Positions 8,296 through 16,754 of a DNA stretch of 64,000 nucleotides are shown here, piece by piece. The notes beneath the pieces were generated by a model that saw nothing but the letters and a program-made list of their open reading frames with translations, searched no databases and had not been told where the DNA came from. Made by a program: the position numbers and the translations under genes. This stretch comes from Gammaproteobacteria bacterium (GTDB taxonomy: Bacteria > Pseudomonadota > Gammaproteobacteria > Competibacterales > Competibacteraceae): assembly GCA_024235095.1 (NCBI GenBank), contig JACKNC010000001.1:2608501-2672500 (forward strand), given 5' to 3'. Positions within the stretch are counted from its first letter, which is position 1, and each line of letters begins with the position of its first letter.

Positions 8296-10116
8296 GTGAT
8301 TGAAAAACTTCGCAATATCGCCATTATCGCCCACGTTGACCACGGCAAAACCACACTGGTGGATAAGCTGCTCCAACAGTCCGGCGCTCTTAATAACCGC
8401 GCCGCTGCCGCCGAGCGAGTCATGGATTCCAATGACCTGGAAAAGGAGCGAGGCATTACCATTCTCGCCAAAAACACTGCGCTTTACTGGCGGGACTACC
8501 ACATCAATATCGTCGATACCCCCGGCCATGCCGACTTTGGCGGCGAAGTCGAGCGCGTATTGTCCATGGTCGATTCCGTGCTATTGCTGGTCGATGCGGT
8601 GGACGGGCCGATGCCGCAAACCCGTTTTGTCACGCAGAAAGCCTTTGCGATGGGCTTCCGGCCAATCGTGGTTATCAACAAGATCGACCGGCCCGGTTCG
8701 CGCGCACATTGGGTGTTGGACCGCACCTTCGACCTGTTCGACCGCCTGGGCGCGACCGACGAACAACTGGACTTCCCGGTTATCTACGCCTCGGCGCTGC
8801 ACGGTTACGCTGGACTGGACGACAGCGTGCGCTCCGGCAACATGGATCCGCTGTTTGGAACCATTGTCGCCCACGTTTCGCCGCCAGCAGTCGATCCCGC
8901 CGGAACTTTCCAGTTGCAGGTCAGTTCCCTGGACTATAACAGCTATGTCGGCGTCATCGGCATTGGCCGCATTCGCCGGGGCAAAGTCAAAACCAACACG
9001 CCGGTGGTTATCCTGGACCGGCATGGCAATCGCCGCAATGGTCGGGTGCTGCAAATCCTCGGCTTTCAGGGCTTGGAGCGCATCGAATTCCCCGAGGCGT
9101 CCGCCGGCGATATCATCGCTTTCACCGGCATTGATGGCCTGGGCATCTCCGACGTATTGTGCGATCCCAGCGCCGTTGAATCCCTGCCACTGCTCAAGGT
9201 CGATGAACCGACCATGAGCATGACCTTCCAGGTCAACACCTCGCCGTTCGCCGGGCGCGAGGGCAAGTATGTCACCAGTCGCCAACTGCGCGAACGGCTC
9301 CAGCGGGAACTCATTCATAACGTGGCCTTGCGCATCGAAGACAGCGACGATCCCGACAAATTCAAGGTCTCCGGGCGCGGCGAATTGCACCTGTCGATTC
9401 TGATTGAGAACATGCGCCGCGAGGGTTACGAACTGGCCGTCTCGCGCCCGGAAGTCATCATTCGCGAGATCGACGGCGAAGCCTGCGAACCCTACGAGCA
9501 ACTCACGGTAGACGTTGAGGAACAACATCAGGGCGCCATCATGGAGAAGCTCGGCGAGCGGCGCGGCGAACTGCTGGACATGCAACCCGACGGCAAGGGG
9601 CGGGTGCGCTTGGATTACCTGATTCCGGCGCGCGGCCTGATCGGATTTCAGACCGAATTCCTGACCGCTACTTCCGGCACGGGGCTGATTTACCACGTCT
9701 TTGACCGTTACGGGCCAGCGAAAAAAGGTGCGATCGGCGCGCGGCTAAACGGCGTGCTGATTGCCAACGCGACCGGCAAGGCGTTGGCTTATGCATTGTT
9801 TAACCTCCAGGAGCGCGGACGGATGATGGTCGGTCCCGGTGACGAGGTTTACGAAGGCATGGTGGTCGGCATTCACTCCCGCGACAACGATTTGGTGGTC
9901 AACCCGCTCAAGGCCAAGCAACTGACCAACATCCGCGCCGCTGGCTCTGATGAAAACATCCTGCTGACTCCGCCAGTGCGCATGAGCCTGGAACAAGCGC
10001 TGGAGTTCATCGACGACGATGAACTGGTTGAGGTCACGCCAAAATCCATTCGGGTGCGCAAGAAGCTATTGCTGGAGCATGAACGCAAACGCGCATCACG
10101 CCGGCAGGGCGATTAG
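8296..10116 (+). CDS. typA: Ribosome-binding GTPase TypA/BipA
   Basis: Translational GTPase of the EF-G superfamily, needed for ribosome assembly at low temperature and stress adaptation. The 606-aa protein has G1 AHVDHGKT (residues about 12-19), G2/switch ERGITI, G3 DTPGHADF, G4 NKIDRP, domain II, and the BipA-specific C-terminal domain (SRDNDLVVNPLKAKQLTNIR). It starts with GTG at 8296; full-length BipA proteins are about 605 aa and begin IEKLRNIAIIAHVDHG, so the start is well supported. A TATAAT at 8247-8252 in the short upstream gap is a possible -10 box. Confidence 0.97.
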   Translation: MIEKLRNIAIIAHVDHGKTTLVDKLLQQSGALNNRAAAAERVMDSNDLEKERGITILAKNTALYWRDYHINIVDTPGHADFGGEVERVLSMVDSVLLLVDAVDGPMPQTRFVTQKAFAMGFRPIVVINKIDRPGSRAHWVLDRTFDLFDRLGATDEQLDFPVIYASALHGYAGLDDSVRSGNMDPLFGTIVAHVSPPAVDPAGTFQLQVSSLDYNSYVGVIGIGRIRRGKVKTNTPVVILDRHGNRRNGRVLQILGFQGLERIEFPEASAGDIIAFTGIDGLGISDVLCDPSAVESLPLLKVDEPTMSMTFQVNTSPFAGREGKYVTSRQLRERLQRELIHNVALRIEDSDDPDKFKVSGRGELHLSILIENMRREGYELAVSRPEVIIREIDGEACEPYEQLTVDVEEQHQGAIMEKLGERRGELLDMQPDGKGRVRLDYLIPARGLIGFQTEFLTATSGTGLIYHVFDRYGPAKKGAIGARLNGVLIANATGKALAYALFNLQERGRMMVGPGDEVYEGMVVGIHSRDNDLVVNPLKAKQLTNIRAAGSDENILLTPPVRMSLEQALEFIDDDELVEVTPKSIRVRKKLLLEHERKRASRRQGD

Positions 10117-10255
10117 GACAGCGCGTGTGGGAGACAAGCGGTAAGGAATTTCCATATCCGCAGCGGGCCGTCGAGTATCGAGCTCGCTCCACGCCAAATG
10201 TTGCAGTACCTCAGTGTTCGCTGAGCACACGGCTTTGTCCTGTAATCAACATACA

Positions 10256-10280
10256 CCCCTTCCTCATACCCAGGAAGGGG
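10256..10280. terminator. Possible terminator hairpin between typA and a convergent lipoprotein gene
   Basis: A perfect 9-bp stem (CCCCTTCCT at 10256-10264 with AGGAAGGGG at 10272-10280, 7-nt loop) sits between the ends of convergent genes. No T-run follows on either strand, so intrinsic termination is uncertain. The remaining 10117-10255 holds nothing else recognised. Confidence 0.4.
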
Positions 10281-10295
10281 AGATTCGCATTAACA

Positions 10296-10553
10296 TCAAT
10301 AGCGGTTGCGCCGCTGTTGCCGCCGTTCCTCTTCCTTGTTGCGGCCATAGATATTGCCGGCTACCGCGCCAGCCGCGCCGCCGATAATGGCGCCGACTCC
10401 AGCATCGCCGCCGGTCAATCCGCTGATGATAGCGCCGCCTGCTGCGCCCATGGTTGCGCCGCTCAGAGTGCTCTGTTCAGTAGGCGTCATATTGGTGCAG
10501 CCCACGCTGAGGGCAAATGCGGGGACCGCTAGTAGATAAGCTATTTTTTTCAT
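10296..10553 (-). CDS. Small glycine-zipper lipoprotein
   Basis: An 85-aa envelope protein. The N-terminus MKKIAYLLAVPAFALSVGC is a signal peptide ending in a lipobox-like SVGC. The body has glycine-zipper repeats (GATMGAAGGAIISGLTGG, then GVGAIIGGAAGAVAGNIYG) that suggest two short membrane-associated helices, followed by a basic tail (RNKEEERRQQRRNRY). Similar YMGG/osmotically induced lipoproteins are common in Proteobacteria. The ATG at 10553 is preferred to 10568 because it starts the signal peptide. It follows the next minus-strand gene with an 11-bp gap. Confidence 0.8.
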   Translation of the reverse strand: MKKIAYLLAVPAFALSVGCTNMTPTEQSTLSGATMGAAGGAIISGLTGGDAGVGAIIGGAAGAVAGNIYGRNKEEERRQQRRNRY

Positions 10554-10564
10554 TAACCTGATCC

Positions 10565-10972
10565 TCATTTCATCCTGGAGGAGGCAATCTTGGGTTCGAC
10601 CATTTCAAACCAGATCACTTCAAAGATGGGGCGCTGTTGCTGATCGGGGTTGGCCTGGTAATAAGCATCTACGGTTTTCATAATCTGCCGCAGCGTCATG
10701 CCGTCCAGGGACTCAACCAGCTTTGCGACGGTCGTGCGATGCTTGGGATTTGGGCCGGTCAACTGATATTCGACCATCGCCATATTCAGGATGCCCAGCA
10801 GATAGGCCATTTTTTCCCGTTCGGTTGCAGTCGGCCATTCTTTTCCGCCGGGAAACGGGAGTTCCTTGACCGGGTTAGCATAGGCTGAGGCCACGGCGGG
10901 TTCAGTCGCCTGGACTGGAGTCCAGACCGCCAGACTGGCGATCAGACCCAGAGTTAGAATTGATTTCTTCAT
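10565..10972 (-). CDS. Exported protein of unknown function
   Basis: A 135-aa protein with a clear signal peptide (MKKSILTLGLIASLAVWTPVQA, cleavage near residue 22). The mature part contains FPGGKEWPTATEREKMAYLL, a helical middle and VDAYYQANPDQQQRP near the C-terminus; I do not recognise the family. The frame extends to 11173 but the ATG at 10972 has AAGGTG upstream and begins the signal sequence. It probably shares a transcript with the downstream glycine-zipper gene, suggesting a joint envelope role. Confidence 0.72.
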   Translation of the reverse strand: MKKSILTLGLIASLAVWTPVQATEPAVASAYANPVKELPFPGGKEWPTATEREKMAYLLGILNMAMVEYQLTGPNPKHRTTVAKLVESLDGMTLRQIMKTVDAYYQANPDQQQRPIFEVIWFEMVEPKIASSRMK

Positions 10973-11099
10973 AAACACCTTCTTAAAATAAATGCAGGGA
11001 TCAACAAAAATTTTCGGTGACAGGAGACTACGAGAGCTTGGCATTAACCGCACACGAGCTTTGAGGTTCTCGATCGATGCAGATATGAATATCCACTCT

Positions 11100-11699
11100 T
11101 CAAGTTTCGGACTGATCAGCGCGGCGTGCTTGCCAATGGCTGTGCCACCAACTCCAGAGCAGGTAAGCAGCAATCGCTGTGATGCCGGTATAGATCAGCA
11201 TCGGGGCGATGTTCTGCATGAGCACCATAAAGACCGCTCCAATGCCGAGAAAAAGAGCAACGATGCATAATCGCCAGTTGAAATAGATGCCGGCCAGAAA
11301 GGTTGTCAAGGTGACGGTGAGCATCAGCAGGAAGCTTGCCTGACGGTCGTCAAGAGTATCCATGAAGCCTTCGGCGGTGGCGACAAAAACCAGTTGCATC
11401 AAAAGCAGCAAGCCTCCCCAATGCAGGATCTGCCGTAAAATCAGCAGGGTGTGGGCCTTGATAGTCGATTCGACATGCGGCCATTGGGTAATGATGCAAA
11501 TTAACCCAAAGACCGGAATCAGGCCATACCAGTACCAGCGACTGCCTTGCGCATCGATATCGGTATAGGCAGCGCCGAACCAGGCCAGCGCAATCATCAG
11601 GTAAAAGCCAACATCCCTGAGACGAAACAGCCGTCGTAACAAGCTGGGTCGATGGGGGGCGGCATCGGCTGCTGGAGTCAGGTTGAGTTCTTCTGGCAT
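11100..11699 (-). CDS. Multi-pass membrane protein, unknown function
   Basis: A 199-aa integral membrane protein with about six hydrophobic segments (for example DVGFYLMIALAWFGAAYTD, WYGLIPVFGLICIITQW, ILHWGGLLLLMQLVFVATA, FLLMLTVTLTTFLAGIYF, LCIVALFLGIGAVFMVL and the last near IAAYLLWSWW). The N-terminal 25 residues are soluble and proline-rich. A good ribosome-binding site (AGGAAG, 7 nt upstream) supports the ATG at 11699. Not assigned to a family. Confidence 0.72.
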   Translation of the reverse strand: MPEELNLTPAADAAPHRPSLLRRLFRLRDVGFYLMIALAWFGAAYTDIDAQGSRWYWYGLIPVFGLICIITQWPHVESTIKAHTLLILRQILHWGGLLLLMQLVFVATAEGFMDTLDDRQASFLLMLTVTLTTFLAGIYFNWRLCIVALFLGIGAVFMVLMQNIAPMLIYTGITAIAAYLLWSWWHSHWQARRADQSET

Positions 11700-11771
11700 G
11701 ATGTCTTCCTGGCCTGGGTTCGAGTTTTTGGGAAGGCTATGAGGATAATATAACAGTCAACACGACGAATT

Positions 11772-12398
11772 TCAGGCGGTGCGCTGTTCCTGGAAAATGC
11801 CCAGTAGAATGTCCAGCCGTTGCCGAGGATTGGTCATCTCCAGCAAGCCCTGGCGGATTTGCAGCGGCAACGGCAACAATTCCGCCAATCGGTTGCCCAC
11901 CCACGCGGCATCCTCCCAATTCGGAATCAGGAACCGCTTATGGGAGACCAACGCCTCGCTTTCCAGCAAATCGCGCAAGACGCGAACCAGTGGTTCGTGC
12001 GCGGATAGAAGCGATTGCTGCGGGTCATCCGGCAGCCATCGAATCTGGCCCAGCAACAGTTGATCGGGTTGCACGCGATGGCCCACTATGCGAAAGCGTT
12101 GCACGCCGAGGCAGGTAATGCCGAGCAACCCATCATCCAGTGGGTCAAAATCGACGATGCGCGCCAAAGCGCCAACCGGATGAATACTGACCGGTTGAGC
12201 ACCCGCTTCATTGCCTTGATGGATGGTGACAACGCCAAACCCGGCATCGGCGCGCAGACAGGCGCTCACCATGTCCAGATAGCGCGTCTCGAAAATCCGC
12301 AAGGGCAAAACGCCGCCGGGAAACAGCACGGCATTCAGCGGAAACAGCGGCATTTCCTGGATGGCAAGCATGGTTTGATTATCCTGGACTTGGTTCAT
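11772..12398 (-). CDS. Lon N-terminal-domain (substrate-binding) family protein
   Basis: A 208-aa protein homologous to the N-terminal substrate-binding domain of Lon protease without the ATPase or protease parts. It carries the family start MPLFPLNAVLFPGGVLPLRI followed by FETRYLDMV, and GTCLGVQRF-like strands in the middle; the last helical part has NRLAELLPLPLQIRQGLLE. Such stand-alone proteins (LON peptidase substrate-binding domain family) are common in Gammaproteobacteria; their role is not well defined. Start at 12398 has GGGG upstream; an alternative ATG lies at 12371. Confidence 0.88.
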   Translation of the reverse strand: MNQVQDNQTMLAIQEMPLFPLNAVLFPGGVLPLRIFETRYLDMVSACLRADAGFGVVTIHQGNEAGAQPVSIHPVGALARIVDFDPLDDGLLGITCLGVQRFRIVGHRVQPDQLLLGQIRWLPDDPQQSLLSAHEPLVRVLRDLLESEALVSHKRFLIPNWEDAAWVGNRLAELLPLPLQIRQGLLEMTNPRQRLDILLGIFQEQRTA

Positions 12399-12451
12399 CG
12401 CCCCAAAGTGGCAAAAGTTTTAGGTGGTCAATCCGGTTCCCGATGAGAGGA

Positions 12452-13219
12452 TCATTCCAGCATTTCTCCCAGAGTGCGCGTGAGTAGCCTTAAGTCCGGT
12501 TCCCGCGACAGGGTATGCTCTCCATCCTTGACCAGAATCAGCCGTACATCGGAACTGGTCAATTTCTCCGCGATTTGTAGACTGGTGCGCCACGGCGCAT
12601 CGGCGTCGCCCATGCCATGAATCAGGCGCACCGGGCAAGAGACCGGCAGTTCGGTTCGATTCAGCAGCCGATGCTGGGCTGCTTCCTCGATCAGGCGCAT
12701 AGCGATAATGTAAGGTTCGCCATAGGGCGAGGGTAAACTAATTACTCGTTCGCACCGCAAGCGTTCGCGTAGCGGTTCATCCAGGCGCTCCCACAACAGG
12801 TATTCGGTGAAATCCGCCGCGCAGGCCAGGCCCAATAATCCAGCGATGCGTTCGGGCCGCTCCATCGCCGCCAACAGCATGATCCAGGCCCCCATTGAGG
12901 AACCTACCAGGATTTGTGGACCTTCGGTCAATTGATCCAGCACGGTCAAGGCTTCATGGGTCCAACGGCCAATCGTGCCGTTGGCGAAGGAGCCGCTGGA
13001 AGCGCCATGACCGGTGTAGTCGAAGCGTACAAACGCCTGGCCTCGGCCTTGGCACCAGCGTTCCAGCGTCGTGGCTTTAATACCGGTCATGTCCGAAGTG
13101 AAGCCGCCTAGAAAGAGGATACCGGGCACAGCGCCCAGACTGCGATGGTAGGCGAGCGCGTCGCCGCTGGCCAGGGTCAAGCGATTGGGCGGAGAGGGAA
13201 AGATATGCATGGAGATCAT
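12452..13219 (-). CDS. Alpha/beta hydrolase (ABHD10-like)
   Basis: About 255 aa with the alpha/beta-hydrolase pattern: oxyanion region GILFLGGFTSDMTG, the RFDYTGHGAS strand-turn, the nucleophile elbow GSSMGAW (Ser nucleophile), a late Asp in HGMGDADAPW and the catalytic His in DGEHTLSR. This arrangement matches small thioesterase/esterase-like hydrolases such as ABHD10; substrate unknown. The start is uncertain: the frame is open to 13297, but ATGs at 13219 and 13210 begin just after the sirtuin gene ends (13224), suggesting coupling. Neither has a strong Shine-Dalgarno. Confidence 0.85.
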   Translation of the reverse strand: MISMHIFPSPPNRLTLASGDALAYHRSLGAVPGILFLGGFTSDMTGIKATTLERWCQGRGQAFVRFDYTGHGASSGSFANGTIGRWTHEALTVLDQLTEGPQILVGSSMGAWIMLLAAMERPERIAGLLGLACAADFTEYLLWERLDEPLRERLRCERVISLPSPYGEPYIIAMRLIEEAAQHRLLNRTELPVSCPVRLIHGMGDADAPWRTSLQIAEKLTSSDVRLILVKDGEHTLSREPDLRLLTRTLGEMLE

Positions 13220-13223
13220 TTTG

Positions 13224-14027
13224 TTATAGATTATGGATTCGCTGTTTTCCCCAAGTCTGCGCGACCAGCATGGGCAGGATGACGCCGGAGGCTCCATTCA
13301 GACTGAACGTCACATAAGAACTCAGTGGCGTCGGCTGTGGATTGATTTCCACCACGGTTGCGCCGGCTTTCAAGGCGGCTAACGGCAGATTGGCGGCAGG
13401 ATAGACCAGCGCCGAGGTGCCGATGCTGAAAAAGAGGTCCGCATGGGCGGCGGCTTGTTCTGCGGCCCGCAGCGCTGCTTCCGGTAAACTCTCCCCAAAC
13501 CAGACCACGTCCGGTCGCAGCAGTCCTCCGCAACGGGGACAACGCGGCGGAATGTCGTCGCTGTCCGGCCAGCTTTCTACGGGACGATCTTCGTTAAAAC
13601 ACTTGGCGCGGAACAGATTGCCGTGCAGTTCCAATACCTGATGACTGCCGGCCCGCCGATGCAGGCCGTCCACATTCTGGGTAATCAAGGTGAATTCAGC
13701 AATGTGGCGCTCCATATCGACCAGCGCCAAATGACCGGCATTCGGCTCAGCTTGGCGCACCCGATCCTGCCGCCAGGCATACCATTCCCAGACCAGCTTG
13801 GGATCATGCTGGAAGGCTTCGGGCGTGGCCAGTTCCTCGGGATTATAGCGCGCCCACAGCCCGGTTTGAGCCTCGCGGAAAGTGGGAACGCCGCTCTCTG
13901 CGGAAATGCCCGCGCCCGTCAACACGGTGATGCGTTGGGCGGCGCGCAGGTGGGTGATGAGTTCGCCGGGAATCAATAATTCGCTCATGACGGTGGGAAT
14001 CTCCGGGTGAAAGACCTTGTTTGGCAT
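13224..14027 (-). CDS. cobB: NAD-dependent deacylase, sirtuin family (class III-like)
   Basis: Removes acyl groups from protein lysines using NAD. The 267-aa protein has GAGISAESGVPTFR (NAD-binding), TQNVDGLHRRAG, the catalytic His in LELHGNLF, and FGESLP. WYAWRQDR supplies the Tyr-x-x-Arg pair that, in SIRT5 and E. coli CobB, favours succinyl and malonyl lysine, so desuccinylase activity is plausible. The zinc ribbon is incomplete to the eye: a single Cys in AKCFNED and a pair in RCPRC, so only three Cys are visible. M14 (MSELLIPGEL) is an alternative start. The gene runs straight into the hydrolase gene. Confidence 0.93.
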   Translation of the reverse strand: MPNKVFHPEIPTVMSELLIPGELITHLRAAQRITVLTGAGISAESGVPTFREAQTGLWARYNPEELATPEAFQHDPKLVWEWYAWRQDRVRQAEPNAGHLALVDMERHIAEFTLITQNVDGLHRRAGSHQVLELHGNLFRAKCFNEDRPVESWPDSDDIPPRCPRCGGLLRPDVVWFGESLPEAALRAAEQAAAHADLFFSIGTSALVYPAANLPLAALKAGATVVEINPQPTPLSSYVTFSLNGASGVILPMLVAQTWGKQRIHNL

Positions 14028-14133
14028 AATAGCAGTTATTCAGGCAGGTAAAATTCCACTGTAATCGTTTCTTTTTGCAACTCATGGGATTAAATTAATA
14101 CCAACCCGCCGCGACCACAGGGATTTTTTCATC

Positions 14134-14961
14134 ATGATGATTGCCTTGGATTCGTACTACACCATCGGCAAGCTGCATTTGTTTTGCGAGGATTATGTGG
14201 GTCAAGGTTGGCAACCTTTGCCTTATGTGATTTTAGCCGATGGCTGCTCCGCCGCTCCGGACAGCGACCTGGGCGCGCGGTTGCTGGTTTTGACCGCGCG
14301 TCGTTTGTTGCCGCGTTTCGCCTTGAAAGGTTACGACTTGGCAGAGAGAACCGTCCGGCACTGGTCGCTGGGACGGCGCATCATCCGCCGCGCTGCCCAC
14401 CAGGTCCAGGATTTGGGCGTCGATACGGCGGTACTCGACGCTACGTTGCTCATCGCCTGGTGCGACGGAGAGAGCATACACGTCCATCTTTATGGGGATG
14501 GCTGCATTGCGACCCGGCAAGCGGATGGATCGGTCCGAGCAATCCAGATCGAGTATGCTGAAAATGCCCCCTTCTATTTGAGCTATCTGCTGGATGCCAA
14601 TCGGTGCGCCTTGTATCGCGAAGCTGTTGGCAACGCGCAGATGGCGCAAAGTATCCATGAATTCGGCGAGGGGGGGGCAACTGTTCGTCAGGCCGCTTTT
14701 GATGCGCCCATCGTGTTCAGCTTCTCTTTGACAACTTTCCCAGAGGTGGCCGTGGCCACTGATGGTCTGCATTCCCTGATGAATGTTGAAACTGGGAAAC
14801 GCATAGAAATACTGGAAGTTGCCCGGCGGTTGTTGGATTTCCCAAACCTTGAAGCCGGTTTTATGAAGCGCCAGATCCGTAATGTATTGGTTGAGTATGG
14901 TCAACAAAAAGTATTCAATCTCGACGATGTCGGCATGGGCGTATTTGTCAGGATGAATTGA
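14134..14961 (+). CDS. PP2C-like domain protein of unknown function
   Basis: A 275-aa protein with the pattern of a divergent PP2C-type phosphatase: VILADGCSAAPDSDLGAR (first metal Asp), LDATLLIAW, LYGDGCIATRQ, VAVATDGLHSLMN (second metal region) and a final NLDDVGMGVFVRMN where PP2C enzymes have the last metal Asp. Acidic motif order is conserved, but the sequence is far from standard Ser/Thr phosphatases, so catalysis is inferred only. Two start ATGs overlap (14134, 14137). It ends 16 bp before ureG on the same strand and faces the sirtuin operon divergently. Confidence 0.7.
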   Translation: MMIALDSYYTIGKLHLFCEDYVGQGWQPLPYVILADGCSAAPDSDLGARLLVLTARRLLPRFALKGYDLAERTVRHWSLGRRIIRRAAHQVQDLGVDTAVLDATLLIAWCDGESIHVHLYGDGCIATRQADGSVRAIQIEYAENAPFYLSYLLDANRCALYREAVGNAQMAQSIHEFGEGGATVRQAAFDAPIVFSFSLTTFPEVAVATDGLHSLMNVETGKRIEILEVARRLLDFPNLEAGFMKRQIRNVLVEYGQQKVFNLDDVGMGVFVRMN

Positions 14962-14977
14962 GAAAGAGGCGCTGTAT

Positions 14978-15625
14978 ATGAATAAGCAACCCCTGCGTGT
15001 TGGCGTCGGCGGCCCGGTGGGTTCTGGCAAAACCGCCCTGGTCGAAGCGCTGTGCAAGACGCTGCGTAGTTACTATCAAATCGCTGTCGTGACGAACGAC
15101 ATCTACACCTACGAAGACGCGCAGTTCTTGACCCGCGCCCAGGCATTGGAGCCGGAGCGGATTGTTGGTGTGGAAACCGGCGGTTGTCCGCATACGGCGA
15201 TTCGTGAGGACGCCTCGATGAACCTGGCGGCGGTCGAACAATTATGCGAGCGTTTTCCTGATCTGGACCTGGTGCTAGTGGAGTCCGGCGGCGATAACCT
15301 CAGCGCTACGTTCAGTCCGGAACTGTCCGACCTGACGATCTACGTGATTGACGTAGCTGCGGGTGACAAGATTCCGCGTAAGGGCGGCCCCGGCATCACC
15401 CGTTCCGATTTGCTGGTGATCAACAAAATTGACCTTGCCCCCCATGTGGGCGCGTCGCTGGAAGTGATGGAGCGCGACGCGCTGCAGATGCGCGGTGAGC
15501 GACCGTTTGTGTTCACCAATTTGAAAACCCAGCAGGGACTGGATCAGGTCATTGATTTTATTGTTGAGCAGGGAATGTTGGACGTGGGCGCAAGTCAGAG
15601 AATCAAGGGTAGTGGTTCACAATGA
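14978..15625 (+). CDS. ureG: Urease accessory GTPase UreG
   Basis: SIMIBI-class GTPase that delivers nickel to urease with UreE/F/D(H). The 215-aa protein shows the P-loop GPVGSGKTAL, NDIYTYEDA, the metal-binding CPH in ETGGCPHTAIREDAS, LVESGGDNLSATFSPEL, and the G4 motif NKIDLAP. GAGG lies 9 nt before the ATG. None of ureA-F is present in 64 kb, so it is a solitary copy here, paired instead with the PP2C-like gene. Its partners could lie elsewhere in the genome, or it may have another job. Confidence 0.95.
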   Translation: MNKQPLRVGVGGPVGSGKTALVEALCKTLRSYYQIAVVTNDIYTYEDAQFLTRAQALEPERIVGVETGGCPHTAIREDASMNLAAVEQLCERFPDLDLVLVESGGDNLSATFSPELSDLTIYVIDVAAGDKIPRKGGPGITRSDLLVINKIDLAPHVGASLEVMERDALQMRGERPFVFTNLKTQQGLDQVIDFIVEQGMLDVGASQRIKGSGSQ

Positions 15626-15702
15626 CGACTCGATTGCGACCCGGCTTTTTAGCCTGATTGACTGAGAAGGCCGCCTAAATGACGACCTTAAAAGGGTTGG
15701 AA

Positions 15703-15754
15703 ACCTTAACTTAAATTTCAACGGTTTTTGTCTTGACAATGGGGTCCGCTTTAA
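15703..15754 (+). mobile_element. Relic right end of an IS3-family element
   Basis: TGTCTTGACAATGGGGTCC at 15729-15747 matches, with one base changed, the right end of the intact IS3-family copy at 46907-48159, and an ACCTTAA...TTAAATT block just upstream also resembles that end. No transposase remains, so this is a solo end or deep relic after ureG. Confidence 0.6.
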
Positions 15755-15791
15755 CCTGATGCGCCTACCCAGGATCGAAAGTTCCGAACAT

Positions 15792-15817
15792 AAAAAACCC
15801 CCGCTGTCAAAGCGGGC
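15792..15817 (-). terminator. Rho-independent terminator of rpoH
   Basis: On the minus strand CCCGCT and AGCGGG form a 6-bp GC stem (15811-15816 with 15800-15805) with a 5-nt loop, followed by GG and a T6 run (A6 at 15792-15797 on the plus strand). It sits 22 bp after the rpoH stop. Confidence 0.85.
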
Positions 15818-15838
15818 GTTCTGGTTATCTCATCGACT

Positions 15839-16720
15839 TCAGGCCGGCGCGGGCAAAGCCGCGCGCAATTTCTTCATAGCGCTGTTTTCCAATTGCCGGA
15901 TGCGTTCAGCGGAAACCTTATATTCAGCCGCCAACTGGTGCAAAGTCGGTTTAGCATCGCTCAGCCAGCGACGTTGCATGATGTCTCGGCTGCGCGGGTC
16001 CAGCCGCTCCAGCGCTTCGCCCAGTTGACTGACCGCCCGTTCATCCCAGTCGTCGCGCTCCAGCGCTTCCGCTGGATTAGCCTGTTCGTCACGCAAATAG
16101 GCGGCGGGTGCGAAATTCTCCACATCGTCGTTGCCATCGGCTTCCGGGAAAGGGTCGAACGATACATCATGGCCATTGAGTCGCGATTCCATTTCCAGGA
16201 CGTTCTCGGCGCTGACGCCAAGCTCCCGCGCGACGGTGTTGACTTCCTCGTGGTTGAGCCAGCCCAGGCGTTTTTTTGAGCCGCGCAGCTTGAAGAACAG
16301 TTTGCGCTGCGCTTTGGTGGTGGCGACCTTGACGATTCGCCAGTTGCGCAGGATGAATTCATGAATTTCCGCCCGAATCCAGTGAACCGCGAACGAGACC
16401 AGCCGCACGCCGTAGGCCGGGTCGAAACGTTTGACGGCTTTCATCAGACCAATGTTGCCTTCCTGAACCAGATCGGCCAGCGGCAAGCCGTAGCCGAGAT
16501 AACCACGGGCAATATGCACCACGAAGCGCAGATGGGCCACGATCAGGCGTTGCGCTGCTTCCAGATCGTGGCGCAGCCGCAAACGCTGGGCTAGTTCCTG
16601 CTCTTCTTCGGCGCTGAGCATCGGCATCCGGTTGACCACCTGGATGTAGCTCTCCAGGTTGCCGACCGGTGCCGGCAGATTTTCAATACGGGGAACCAGC
16701 GCAGTCGTCGTCATCGTCAT
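15839..16720 (-). CDS. rpoH: RNA polymerase sigma-32 (heat shock sigma factor) RpoH
   Basis: Directs RNA polymerase to heat-shock promoters. The 293-aa protein has region 2 (RLIVAHLRFVVHIARGYLGY, DLVQEGNIGLMKAVKRFDP, RLVSFAVHWIRAEIHEFIL), the RpoH box QRKLFFKLR that FtsH/chaperone control acts through, and region 4 (AEYKVSAERIRQLENSAMKK). E. coli RpoH is 284 aa, so it is full length. GGGAGGA 5 nt before the ATG at 16720 fixes the start. A CIRCE operator overlaps its promoter, a terminator follows the gene, and ftsY lies immediately upstream as in many Gammaproteobacteria (ftsEX missing). Confidence 0.97.
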   Translation of the reverse strand: MTMTTTALVPRIENLPAPVGNLESYIQVVNRMPMLSAEEEQELAQRLRLRHDLEAAQRLIVAHLRFVVHIARGYLGYGLPLADLVQEGNIGLMKAVKRFDPAYGVRLVSFAVHWIRAEIHEFILRNWRIVKVATTKAQRKLFFKLRGSKKRLGWLNHEEVNTVARELGVSAENVLEMESRLNGHDVSFDPFPEADGNDDVENFAPAAYLRDEQANPAEALERDDWDERAVSQLGEALERLDPRSRDIMQRRWLSDAKPTLHQLAAEYKVSAERIRQLENSAMKKLRAALPAPA

Positions 16721-16754
16721 TCATTCCTCCCGTTGATTCACTTGATTAAGCACT

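Noticed and set aside
8581..9696. 371-codon minus-strand frame within typA
   Set aside because: Antisense shadow of a conserved GTPase gene; no family-like motifs or ribosome-binding site.
10117..10295. tRNA or small RNA gene downstream of typA
   Set aside because: No cloverleaf and no promoter; only the 9-bp hairpin is present.
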